A stretch of DNA of 64,000 bases from Caballeronia sordidicola (GTDB lineage Bacteria > Pseudomonadota > Gammaproteobacteria > Burkholderiales > Burkholderiaceae), in contig NZ_JNFG01000011.1 of the NCBI RefSeq assembly GCF_000729995.1, positions 186,001 through 250,000 on the forward strand, written 5' to 3'. Shown here one piece after another: positions 37,277 to 47,600 of this stretch (position 1 is its first letter; every line of letters begins with the position of its first letter). The translations under genes were made by a program, and so were the position numbers. The notes beneath the pieces were generated by a model. It saw only the letters and a list, made by a program, of their open reading frames with translations. It had not been told where the DNA came from and ran no database searches.

Positions 37277-37284
37277 GCAGGATA
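37277..37284 (-). other. Candidate IncP-type nic core (possible oriT)
   Basis: Read on the minus strand this is TATCCTGC, matching the IncP-family nick consensus YATCCTG|Y at its core, about 35 bp upstream of the preferred TraK-like start. In RK2/RP4 oriT lies next to traK. The short length makes chance possible, and no relaxase gene is in the window. Confidence 0.3.
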
Positions 37285-38307
37285 CCGATGGAACAGAAGA
37301 ATATTTTTGGCACCTCCACCTGAGCCGTCAGCGTTCAAGAGGGCATATCGCAGACTAGGGCCAATGGGCTGACAGACTGATGCGCGGCGCTGTATGGCTA
37401 TACGCGCTACACCTGCCGACCAGCATCCCGTAGTGAGCAATTCCTGCGGCGCGCGCGCAAAGCTCAATCGACCATGCTGGCAGATCTGATCGGATAGCTT
37501 TGCGGACTTCTTACGCGCGCATCGCAAACCGGCGAACCTAAGTTAGCCGACCTATGGCGTGTCGCCGTCAGACTGATGCTATGAGCCGGTGCGACCAGCA
37601 AATAGACATGACCAAACTCGCGCTCATGAGCCCGGGAACTTCGTAATCCGAGTCGACAGAATGACATTGTCGACTCCGCCGACCCGATAGACGCAACGAT
37701 CCCAATCTCCCCGGCGCGCTGACAGACTTTTGGCACAGAGCCAGCGGAATCTGACAGTCAAACTGGCAAACTCAGTGGATCGACCTCGCAGAAGATGCGG
37801 AAGTTCGCAACCGAAATACGACATTGAAAAAGTGATGGCAGGATTGGCTAGCGCCGGCTATGGGCACCATATACATTTTTGCCGTCACCTCACACACCGA
37901 ACCGTCGGGAGAAGTCTGCCAGATTGAGTTGTTCGAACTCCCCGTCCGGCGCGGAGGCGTAGACACGGCGGTTGCCTTCATGGTGGACTCTTGCAAGGGT
38001 CACCGAAGGCGACACAGCAAACAGTGTGTCGAAGAGATACGGGCTCTGTTGCTCTGAAAACTCGCGAGTGGAAGCGCGAGGAGCATCTGGGGCTAAGAGG
38101 CGGCGCCGCTGCAAAGAACGGCGCATCTTGTTAAGTTTCGTGTTAGCTGCATAGCCTTGAAACTGCAACACATAATTTCGCAGATCCCGTCCGCCGCGGT
38201 GGAGTCGGACCAAAGCCCTCCTGCCTTGCGCGATCGCCTCGTCCGCATCCCCAGATATCGAGCAAGCGGCAAGCGCAAGCGTGGTTGCTGCTCGCGAGGG
38301 CGCTATA
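37285..38307. other. Intergenic region between tra-like operon and the IS insertion
   Basis: About 1 kb with only small overlapping frames on both strands and no recognised domain. In IncP-like layouts traJ and traI would lie on this side of oriT. They are absent, so this may be scarred sequence where the transfer segment was cut off. Confidence 0.4.
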
Positions 38308-38319
38308 CTGTATGTTTAT
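38308..38319. promoter_or_regulatory. Left half of an SOS (LexA) box split by the IS
   Basis: CTGT (38308-38311) plus ATGTTTAT (38312-38319), within TACTGTATGTTTAT. Joined to ACAG at 39397-39400 across the excised IS this gives CTGT-N8-ACAG, the canonical LexA box, flanked by TA and TG. Confidence 0.8.
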
Positions 38320-39388
38320 AAGGGCTATCCACTTAGCACCACCTGAGAGAAAATGTCGGTGTGAGCGAATCCCAGCCTACCCCGACCGCCGGCGTCGACT
38401 ACCCTCGGACGTGGAGCCAGTTTGAAGACTGGTTTGTCAGCGAGGAGGAGTGTGTGCGCTATCTTGAGCGGCTGCGTTGGCCGGATGGGTTCGTCTGTCC
38501 CAGTTGTGCAACCAAACGGGACCCGTATAGGAGCAGCCGCGGGCGCCTGATCTGCCGCACCTGCCGACATCCTGGGACAGTGACATCCGGCACGATTTTC
38601 GATAAGACACGCACGCCCTTGAAGGTGTGGTTGGCAGCGGCGTGGCATCTGACGAGCCAGAAATCCGGAATGAGCGCTCTGGGTTTGCAGCGAGTCCTGG
38701 GGTTTGGCAGTTATCAAACCGCCTGGACCATCCTGCACCGTTTCCGTCGTGCGATGGTTCGGCCCGGACGGGAACGTCTCAAAGGGATCGTCGAGGTCGA
38801 TCAGAGCTATCTTGCCATTCGTGAACGACGTGACACTCCCGTGGGCAAAGGCGGGAAGAGACGGACCACCAAGGCTGTCGTGGTGATCGCCGTGGAAATT
38901 CTGGAGCCCAAAGGGTTCGGTCGGATTCGGCTTCAACAGATTGAAGAGGAGTCGACTGCCAGTGTTGAGCCTTTCGTGCGAGCGGTCGTGGAACCCGGCT
39001 CCGTGCTGCGCACTGACGGCGCAGCCATCTATCGAGCGTTGCAGGACGACTATGAACATGAGCGCACGGTCATCAAATCCGTAATGCCAGACGCCATTCC
39101 GGCGCACGTGCCGTTACCCGGCGTCCATCGCGTCGCTTCACTGCTTAAGCGCTGGCTTCTCGGCACGCACCAAGGGGCGGTCAAGCCGGCCCACCTGGAC
39201 CATTACCTTGACGAGTTCGTCTTCCGCTTTAATCGACGGACGTCCCATTCCCGCGGCCTGCTTTTCTACCGCCTGATTGAACAGGCCGTTCAGGCAGGCC
39301 CTATCACCTACCGGCAGATCACGCGAAAATCGCCCCGCGAGGGCTGAATTTCACAGCGTGAAATTTTGGTGCTAAGTGGATAGCCCTT
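38320..39388 (+). mobile_element. IS1595-family insertion sequence, 1069 bp
   Basis: The element has 22-bp perfect terminal inverted repeats (38320-38341 and 39367-39388; the left end begins AAGGGCTATCCACTTAGC). It is flanked by an 8-bp direct repeat ATGTTTAT (38312-38319 and 39389-39396), the usual duplication size for the IS1595 family. It carries one intact transposase gene. The perfect repeats indicate a recent and possibly active insertion. Confidence 0.92.
38361..39347 (+). CDS. IS1595-family (ISXO2-like) transposase
   Basis: The 328-residue protein starts at GTG. An N-terminal zinc ribbon (CPSC ... CRTCRH, about residues 50-75) is followed by the ISXO2-like DDE domain: VEVDQSY near 153, TDGAAIYRAL near 220, and HLDHYLDEFVFRFNRR near 275. 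It is complete, with the stop 20 bp before the right inverted repeat. Confidence 0.93.
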   Translation: MSESQPTPTAGVDYPRTWSQFEDWFVSEEECVRYLERLRWPDGFVCPSCATKRDPYRSSRGRLICRTCRHPGTVTSGTIFDKTRTPLKVWLAAAWHLTSQKSGMSALGLQRVLGFGSYQTAWTILHRFRRAMVRPGRERLKGIVEVDQSYLAIRERRDTPVGKGGKRRTTKAVVVIAVEILEPKGFGRIRLQQIEEESTASVEPFVRAVVEPGSVLRTDGAAIYRALQDDYEHERTVIKSVMPDAIPAHVPLPGVHRVASLLKRWLLGTHQGAVKPAHLDHYLDEFVFRFNRRTSHSRGLLFYRLIEQAVQAGPITYRQITRKSPREG

Positions 39389-39400
39389 ATGTTTATACAG
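39389..39400. promoter_or_regulatory. Right half of the split SOS (LexA) box
   Basis: The duplicated spacer ATGTTTAT (39389-39396) is followed by ACAG (39397-39400). The box lies only 13 bp before the ATG of the next ORF, so before the insertion LexA would have covered its promoter. Confidence 0.8.
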
Positions 39401-39413
39401 TGGTCGCCTTGCC

Positions 39414-39716
39414 ATGTATCTTCAAGTCGTCGCCATGCGTTTTCACGGCAAAGCGCTCGAACAGTCTCAAATTCGTTCGGCCGAATCCGTTCCCGCGGAG
39501 GTGATCGTTGCCCACGAAAACTCGGACGCGCTAGGGCGATATTCGGACGTGGCGAGAGCGAGCGCCGCCGGCGACGGGCGCGAGCAACTCTTGCCCGCAC
39601 TCTACGACTGCAGGCTTTCCCACATGGGACACGGCGGCTTTGTTCTCCAAGGTTTGGAATTGATCGGTTCAGTCGCGTTCGCTCAAAACTGGTGGTGCCG
39701 CCCGGTCCTCCGGTAG
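39414..39716 (+). CDS. Small SOS-linked hypothetical protein
   Basis: The 100-residue ORF follows the SOS box directly. The sequence has a natural composition, with AEVIVAHENSDALGRYSDV, LLPALYDCRLSHMGHGGFVLQG and FAQNWWCRPVLR. ATG 39414 or ATG 39435 (MRFHGKAL) could be the start; neither has a strong Shine-Dalgarno. I believe it is a real conserved hypothetical because of the box and the SRAP gene 69 bp downstream. The function is not known. Confidence 0.6.
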   Translation: MYLQVVAMRFHGKALEQSQIRSAESVPAEVIVAHENSDALGRYSDVARASAAGDGREQLLPALYDCRLSHMGHGGFVLQGLELIGSVAFAQNWWCRPVLR

Positions 39717-39785
39717 ATTTCGGAGTGACAACAGGCAGCGGATCGTTCCATCATGCAATGACGATTCCAAAGGGGAGCTTGCACC

Positions 39786-40745
39786 ATGTGCTATTCAGCG
39801 CAGATTGTGGCGGACTACCGCAAGTACGTGAAGATGTTCGGTCCTGACATGGATATCAGGGAGTTCGCGCGGCTCTACTGGGAGCGCGCAGAGGGCAGTG
39901 GCGCGAAGGCCCCCAAGGGCATGGATGCGGCCTTCACGAATCCGGAAACAGAAGAAGAGCGCCGCATCAAGGAGTTGATCGAGCGGTATGACGCGACTCA
40001 GATGACAACGCTCGAACAGGAACTGTTCAAACAGCGTACCCGGCTCGCTGATGCGGAACGCATCCTCCAGACCAAAACCACGAAGGCGGCCATCGAGAGC
40101 AAACGAATCGCCACTGGCAAGATCGAGGCAACGCTGCGCCGACTCGACGACCTGCGTCGAACGGAACCAGTGGAGCGTGACTCCCGGATATTCCCCGGCC
40201 AATACGCCCCCGTCATGATTATGGAGAACGGTCGGCGTGTGATTAAACCGATGCGCTATCAATGTCGACCGGCAGATAAGCCCGCGATCTACGACGTGAA
40301 ATACCCCGGAACCTACAACGCGCGGCGGGACAACCTGGAGGGCTTCTGGAAGGGGCTTTTCGGTTATACGCACGGCCTGATGCTAGTGACTGCATTCTAC
40401 GAAAACGTCAGTCGGTTTCGGCTCGAAAATCGCGTGCCACTTGAGGGGGAGAAAGATGAAAACGTCGTCCTGGAGTTCAGACCCAACCCGCCCCAAGAAA
40501 TGCTGATCGCGTGCTTGTGGTCAAACTGGCAGGGGAAGGGCGAACTTGACTTGCTGTCATTCGCGGCCGTTACGGATGACCCGCCGCAGGAAATAGCTCT
40601 CGCCGGCCACGACCGCTGCATCATCCCGATCAAGCCCGAACACATCGACGCGTGGCTCAATCCAGACCCTGCGAACCTCGCCGCGCTGTACGCCATTCTC
40701 GATGATCGCAATCGGCCATATTACGAGTATCGGATGGCGGCCTGA
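39786..40745 (+). CDS. SOS response-associated peptidase, SRAP/HMCES/YedK family
   Basis: The 319-residue protein starts MCYSAQ, so Cys2 becomes the N-terminal catalytic and DNA-protein crosslinking residue after Met removal. NARRDN near residue 178 is the conserved Asn segment, AFYEN near 202 carries the conserved Glu, and GHDRCIIPI near 272 carries the active-site His. It is larger than E. coli YedK (222) because of a helical insertion at about 55-120. SRAP proteins crosslink to abasic sites in single-stranded DNA. GGGGAG lies just upstream of the ATG. It probably shared the LexA box control now interrupted by the IS. Confidence 0.9.
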   Translation: MCYSAQIVADYRKYVKMFGPDMDIREFARLYWERAEGSGAKAPKGMDAAFTNPETEEERRIKELIERYDATQMTTLEQELFKQRTRLADAERILQTKTTKAAIESKRIATGKIEATLRRLDDLRRTEPVERDSRIFPGQYAPVMIMENGRRVIKPMRYQCRPADKPAIYDVKYPGTYNARRDNLEGFWKGLFGYTHGLMLVTAFYENVSRFRLENRVPLEGEKDENVVLEFRPNPPQEMLIACLWSNWQGKGELDLLSFAAVTDDPPQEIALAGHDRCIIPIKPEHIDAWLNPDPANLAALYAILDDRNRPYYEYRMAA

Positions 40746-40793
40746 ACTTGATCGTAGGCATGTTGCGAATGGATTTATCTGAAGGAGTGTCGT

Positions 40794-40850
40794 ATGGATA
40801 ACGGTCAAATCCGGTTGGACATGCGCTCTGTTCTCTGCGATTCGAGTTGA
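40794..40850 (+). CDS. Possible 18-residue small ORF
   Basis: A perfect GAAGGAG at 40781-40787 is spaced 6 nt from an ATG that opens only 18 codons (MDNGQIRLDMRSV...). It follows the SRAP gene by 48 bp. It may be the 5' stub of a lost gene rather than a functional peptide. Confidence 0.3.
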   Translation: MDNGQIRLDMRSVLCDSS

Positions 40851-41038
40851 TGCCCGCGCGGCGACGTCCGAAAGGCTTGTCTATGCGGTTTGCGTTATCA
40901 AAATCGGATGCCCGCTATGAGGGAGGCGACGCACGAATGTCCGGGCCATCAAACGAGCGGACGACTCTTGGGGGCCGAGCGTGTGTGAAAACGCATTGAT
41001 CGCCTAAACTGAATCAGCGCACTGAGATCGGGTAACTC

Positions 41039-41310
41039 ATGAAGCGATTCGTTGAAGGTGATGACCGCAAGCAGGTCGCACTGCTTTCCGAATGCGTCGA
41101 TGATTACATTGGGCAGGACAATCCGGTTAGGGTCATAGATGCCTTCGTAGAAGAGCTAGGCCTTGCGGAACTCGGTTTCCACGTACCATGCCCGCGCACG
41201 CAGGTCGCCCGTCCTACCATCCGGTTGCGATGCTCAAGATCTATATCTACGGGGATCTAAACCGCATCCCATCCAGCCGGCAATTCGCATTTTCAAGCAA
41301 TGCCAACTGC
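41039..41310 (+). pseudogene. IS1182-type transposase N-terminal fragment, frameshifted
   Basis: MKRFVEGDDRKQVALLSECVDDYIGQDNPVRVIDAFVEELGL is the typical start of IS1182-family transposases. The frame breaks near 41190, and HPVAMLKIYIYGDLNRIPSSRQF continues in another frame. The remaining three quarters of the gene are gone. Confidence 0.8.
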
Positions 41311-41621
41311 GTGCAAGACAAGGGTCGCATGGCATAGACAAACCGCGCTGTCTCGAATGTGGGGAATCGCACGCATCTCGCCAACATTTTCTTAGCGCAT
41401 TCCCCTAGAGTTATTTTCGGGCGCGACAAATTTTTTAACCTAACTTTCTTTGTAAGCTCGGGCGCGGCTGCTTGGTTATCCGTACGATCTTTTCTCGCTT
41501 GCTCGTCGTGTATTTAATTTGTCATATGAATGGAATGACAAATTCCGGGCGAATGGTTCGATGAACCTTCACCGGGACAGGCCTCATTCGTCCACCAGAC
41601 ATCAAAAATGGGGCGACGTCC
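41311..41621. other. Upstream region of the giant-gene operon
   Basis: About 310 bp with no gene. It includes an AT-rich stretch (41420-41460) and the perfect palindrome described separately, and presumably carries the operon promoter. Confidence 0.45.
41516..41544. promoter_or_regulatory. Operator-like palindrome
   Basis: A perfect 10-bp inverted repeat (AATTTGTCAT, 9-nt spacer, ATGACAAATT) lies 77 bp before the giant-gene ATG. The size and AT-rich half-sites fit a dimeric repressor operator. Confidence 0.55.
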
Positions 41622-44600
41622 ATGAACAAGCGGTCGCGTTTCAGACAACGAGGTTTCGTGCCTGTCGGAGCCTTGTCCAGCTTCATGCCGATGACGCGGC
41701 GCACGTTTATCGTCGGTTCGTTCGTCGCACCGGCCTTGGCGGCGACCCCACCCTCCCCGCACGCGCCGTGGTCCGACCCAAACGATCTCGCGGGATTGCG
41801 TTTCTCCGAAGACAGCGCCGGCATAACGATTACGCGTCCCCCCTCGAACAAGCGGCTACCCGGCGAGACGACGCCCGCCGACGATCCCAATTTCAAGGGA
41901 CTCAGTTGGCGTATCGATCGCCTCGCGCTCGGGCCGGATGCGACGTTCCGCCTGAAAGTTACGGAGACCATCTCCCACAAGCCCAGCGAATATGTGCTCG
42001 AGGCATCGCACGTCAGGCTTGGAAATCTCGGCTACGCATGGCACCGATTTTATTTCCGCAAGGTCAATGACGACTGGCGCATCCAGATGGTGACGAACCT
42101 CTGGACCGGGGGTGAAACCGGCACGCTGTCCTTGAAGTCGGCGTATCGGACTTTCGAGGATCTGAAGCGCACTGCGCTCGCGGACCTCGACGCCGTCTGC
42201 GATGAACCGGCGCCGCTGCCCAGTTGCGCACAAGCGTCGGTTGACGCGCCCTTCGTCTTTTCGTGCGATGGGCATTTCGTTCACGACGCGATCGGTCGAC
42301 TCTTCGAAGGACATCTAATCGCGCGCGATCCCGTCACGCTCGAGTTCAATCCGCGCGGTGTGTGGTATCTCTCCGGCGGCACCAGGGGCGCGCTCATCGC
42401 GAATACGCTCAATGCGAAGCTGCAAATGGTCGTGTGCGCGTGGTGCCAACAGGTCACGCCGCCGACGTCGGATAACGGCGAATCCGGCCCGGCATCGTCC
42501 GCGGCGCCCGCCGCTTCGGTCAAGCCCGCGCAGGCGGCAAAGGCAAATTCGCCCGGCAAAAACAGCCCGCGCGCAAAAAGCGTGGACCAGGGCGAACGCG
42601 GCGCCAACGACCCGGTATTTCATGCGAGCGCCATCGCCGACACGCATGCGAAATCGCATACCGTGACGGTCGGTTCTTCGCCATCGATGACCATCTCGGC
42701 GACGGATTGCGTCACGTGGCGCTACACGCGCCGGACCTGGCGCAATGAGCCGAATGCCTGGGAGACAGGCATCGCGGGGCTCGCTTCGGACTGGAAACTC
42801 AATATCCTCGCGCGAGGAAACGTGCTGCTCGACGGACTCGCGACGCAGGATGCCGCGCTCGAAGTGTGGCGCGCGAAGGGCAATGCGTTGGAGATGAGTT
42901 TCACCGGCGAATTCGTTGCCGACGAACAGACGGTGTACTCTCCGATGGGCCGCATTCGCGTTCGCGGGGCGCGCGATATCACCGGAACGCGGCCGCCCGT
43001 GCTGATTCTCGCGCGGGGGCCAGCGGCGAATGCGGACGCATCTCGCATGAAGATCGCGTCCATCGCGCTGGACTTGCTCTTGCTGCGCGCCGATCTCGCG
43101 CTCGCCGATGCCGAATACAGCGAGCTTCGCTTCGCGCCCACCGAGCTGAGCGCCATCTACCATCAGAACTCCGGCAAAGCGAAGGAGTCCATCGGGACCT
43201 TGCAGAGCTATCTCTGGCTCGACGCGCAGGCCGATCCGGCGCCGTTGCCGCTTGCGCGCATCGATCTCTCGAACGCGCGTCTGCAAGTCGTGCGCTCGCG
43301 CGAACTGATGTCGCTCTCGTTTCTCTTTGCCGGCCTGCGTCTCGATGTGTTCAAGGGCAAGGCCTTGCTCGTCGATACGAGCGCCGCATGTCCCGTCGTC
43401 CTTCGCACCGATCCCGACGACAAGCAAGACAGACAGCGCTGGCTCCAGTCGAACCTGCGGGACACCCGTCCCGTGCTGGTCGCCGAATTTCCGCCGCAAC
43501 ACGTGTTCGAGGAATGCGTGTTTCGCCCGGACCCGCCAGCGCTCCCCGATGTGTTGCCCGGGCAATCGACGATCCAGATCCCGCGCAAGGATCTGTCCTC
43601 CGACAAGGACGTCGGGCCCGACGGCATGCTGACCGTTCCCACCGAGGGGCAGGCATTCGTCGACTCCATCAGGGAACGCAGCGTGCAGGACCGCGTCGCG
43701 ATACGCAGAGCACTGGCGAAGTCGAAGGTGGAGCAGGAAAAATCCGCGGGGCCAACGCCCGCAAACAAGATTTCGTTCGCTGACTTCGCCGCGGCGTTCG
43801 AACGCGGACGCGCATCGCCCGATACGGCGTCGAGCGCATCGGCGGCTTCGGCGGCTTCGGCGGCTTCGGCGGCTTCGGCGGCTTCGGCGGTTTCGGCGGC
43901 TTCGGCGGCTTCGGCCGCCGTGTCCGCCTCTTCAGCGAGCGGGACGGTCGCGACGCCGGACGCTCCTCCCTCGGAGCCGCTCGCCTGCGCAGTGCATGAT
44001 TGCTTGGTGCATGCCGATCTGCCTGCCGATCAACGTATCTATATCGGCCCATACGGGATGGATCCCGATGCGGCGGCGTGGGCGCGCAGGCTCAATCTCT
44101 GTCTTCAGGCGACGGCGATCAAAGCGCGCGTGATCGACATGCTCACGCTGGCAAACAGTCTGATCGACGGGCTTCGCATCAACAGAGCGGCGGCTCCCCC
44201 GAACGCGCAGGGCCTCATCGATCGGCTGACGAGCTTTCTCAACTATGCGCGCGAGTGGATCAAGGGCAACAAGGATTTGGGTTCCCCCGCCGCGCAGTCC
44301 GACGAAGAAAAGACCCGATGGCTCGAACGCGTGGCCGAGGCGACCATTCCGAGCTACCAGGATTTCCGGGATTTCTACCGGCTCGAAATGACGCAGCTCT
44401 ACTTCGATGCCGAGTACCGGCGCACCTATGCGGATCGTACGCGCTACGACCCGAAAAGCGGCGCCGGCTGGAAGTCGGAGTACGCGCCGACCAACACGAA
44501 CGCGGCGCAAACCGAATATGTCAGCGAGTCGGGTATCAAGACCGACAAAGACCTCGCCGCCGCGAGGCGCGAGAGCGTGATCGACCGTTATGTCGACGCC

Positions 44601-47600
44601 GTCACGCAACGCACCGAACTGCCGGCGCGCGCCCGCGCGCGTCTCGCCAATCCGTCGCGCCTCGCGTTTCACATGGATTGCGCGCCGTCCAAGAACGCTC
44701 GTGCAGACCAGTCGGAAGACGCGAGGCACTGGTTCGACTCGTCCTTGCCGGTCGAGCCCACGTCCACGTTACGTCCGTTTTCGCTTTCGACGCTGACCGA
44801 CTGGTCGAACTTTCGGATGTCCGTATGTCCGCGCGCGATAGAAGTCCCGCGCTTCAACGAGGCAGGCGGTCTCGTCAAGGAAGGCCAGGTATCGGCAAAT
44901 TCGGCCTCGGGCCGCGCGAAGAAAAAGAAAGACGCCAAAGCCCAGGCCGATGCAACGGAAGACACGAGCGCGAGCGAGCAATCGAATGCGGCGGTCGACA
45001 TGTTGCGGCTGCTGAACATGCGATCGGGCTTGACTCTCACCGCTGCCGAGCGTGTCGCCGATGTCGAAGCCGCGCTGAAGATCGCGCCGACGCCGCTGCA
45101 AACGGCCATCGAATTGCCCGCGCGGCTCATTTTGTCGCCATCGCAATCGGCGGTGTGGCGTACACCTGCGTCGAAACTGGAATGGGTTCCCAGTCCGTCC
45201 GACACCAAGCCCAACCTGGTGCTCCGTCAGGCCGTGCCGTTGTGGACAGCCGAACTGCTCGCGATGTATCCGAATCCGGGGCTGCGCGCGGTTTATTCAC
45301 CGGATCTGCGGCCGGGCTTCGTGCGCGGCGCGTTGGCGGGCCCGCCGGATGGGGGATCGGCACCGGCCGCGGCGTCGGATCCGAACGCGCCGCCGCCACG
45401 CCTGCACACGCCCGCGAATCTGGCGCCGCCGCGCGGGCCGCGCGCGCCGTGGACACTCGGCATCGAAGACGCGGATACCATGACCAGCAGCATCGCGCTG
45501 CTGCGCAAGGCGAGCGGCGCAACGGACGGCGTCGATTGCCCTCCGGACAAAGCATCGGATGCGGCCGCCACTGCGCCGGGCGCACCCCCTTCCGATCAGG
45601 CTTCGGCACCCGACAACGTCGTGAGCTATCCGCTGCTCGACTATCTCTGCGATCGCAAGGCCGCCAAGGAAACGGGCTACGGGGCAGACGGCATTTTCCG
45701 GACCTCGCTCGATGCCTACGATCGTCACGAGCTCGTCGTGCTCTCTTCCGCGTGGGGACTGCCGGTGCGCGGCAGGCGCGAGCAGAGCGGCCAGCTTCAG
45801 CAGTCGCAGGTGTCGAGTCAGGTCGAGTTGCCCCCCGAGTGGCGGCCGATCGATATCGAAGCAAGCAGCGCGACGTATCAGCCGCGCGCGCTTCAGTTGC
45901 AGGAACTGCGTCTGAGCGCGCTCGGCGGGACGCTGCGCCACGAAACGGATTTCGTGCCGCCCGCATCGGCGCGGCATATCGCTTATGGGCCGCTGTTCGA
46001 TGCCTTGTCGATCGAACGCTGGCAGCACTGGACCGTGCTCGGGCGCGACGTGCACGCCGAAGTGGTCTACAAAGGGTTTCTCTTTCCGGTCGGACATCGC
46101 GTGTCGCTCGTGAAGCAGACTGAGCGGGTGTTCCTGCGGCGCAAGGATTGCGAGCGCGTGCGCGCGTGGCTGCGGCAGCGCATGTTCATTCGCATCTCCA
46201 AGCCGGACAAGCTCTTTCCCGCGCGCGGGCATCCGAACGCAGGACGGCAGTTTCCGCCGAAGCTCGTGCATATGCTCACGCAGACGACGCCGGATATCGT
46301 CGATCCGACTGAGGATTCCTCGAATCCGGCCACGGACAATCCCTCGCCCGCGGGACGGCTCTTCGTCGAGGAGCCGGGACTCGTCTTCTGGCCGCGCACC
46401 GCGCGCATCGAAGGCACCGACGTGCTCTTCGACATGATGTTCGACACCGCCGTGACGCAAGCGCCGCTCATCTTCGTCGATAACGTCGCGGCGAACCGCA
46501 ACGGCCTGCTGCAGAACCTCATCAATTACTACAACGACACGAACGCGCCAAAAGCCCCGAGCCTGCCAAAAGGCATCCGATCGCCGGACAAACTCGATTT
46601 CAGCGACGATCTCGCTCACGGACTTCCGCGCGTCGATCCGGACAAACATCTGCGCACGCTGGATTTCGGCGGTCAGACGTTGCGTTATTGCGATGAAACC
46701 AAGCCCGGCGGAGCGTCGCACAAGACCGTTTCCTGGACACTCAAGGCGTCGGGCGGTGTGCAAGGGGCGCCCGCGCAGCACAACCCGGATGCGACTGAGT
46801 TCGAAGGCCAGAACACTTACTTCGACGATCCGACGCTCGCCGCCGCCGATCAGCCACCGTTCTATCCGATGATGGAGACCGCGCGCATCCGGTTGGATCA
46901 GGTCGAGCGCATCGTCAATGGCGGACAGCAACTCGTGCTGGTTCAGTTCGACGGCTTCTATGTCGCGAACGGTTTCCGTTCCGCCGATGCGAAGGACACC
47001 GCCAGCGCGTCGAAGACCAAGGCCACGGACGCGTCGGGCGCGGCGTCCCTCTACCTGGACTCGCGCGAAATCTATCTGGACATCCTGAACAAGGTGTCGT
47101 TCTCGGCGGGAACGTCGGGCGACCGCACCGGCGCGGTCATGCATCCAGATCTGCCGCTCGCCGGACTTTCCCGCACCTGCGGTCCGCTCGGCGGCGCGCG
47201 CGGCAGAGCGGCCGACGGCTCGCGCATGCCCGGCACGCTGTTCTCGATCGCGAAGAACTACACGATTCCGAGCAAGCCCGCGCCCGCACCGGCTCCCGGT
47301 CAAGCGCTGGCCTTGCCGTCGCACATCGTGCGCGTCGCCGCGGAGGCCGGGAACGCGGTCGCCGTCAATAACGACGAAGCAACAGACGCAATGCACCAAG
47401 TCTTCACCAATTTTTTCAACGATGACACCAAGTTGCTCGGCGTCGTCGGGCTGAAGAAACTCGCGTCCTATCTGCTCGCGGATGCGGCGAGCGAGTATCT
47501 GCCGAAACTGCGCGACACCGTGGACTACACGCTCGCGGGCATGCAGGCGACGAGCGACTCGGTGAACACGCTGGTCGTCGGGCCGCTGCGGGACATCGTG

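Noticed and set aside
37730..38213. Small frames on both strands upstream of the IS
   Set aside because: Several overlap one another in opposite directions, none has a motif, and no ribosome-binding site stands out.
38325..39107. 260-codon frame antisense to the transposase
   Set aside because: The IS1595 transposase on the plus strand has its zinc ribbon and DDE motifs, so the opposite frame is a shadow.
44000..46123. 707-codon plus-strand frame inside the giant gene
   Set aside because: It is the alternative frame of a GC-rich gene with extreme Arg content. The giant-gene frame has the natural composition.
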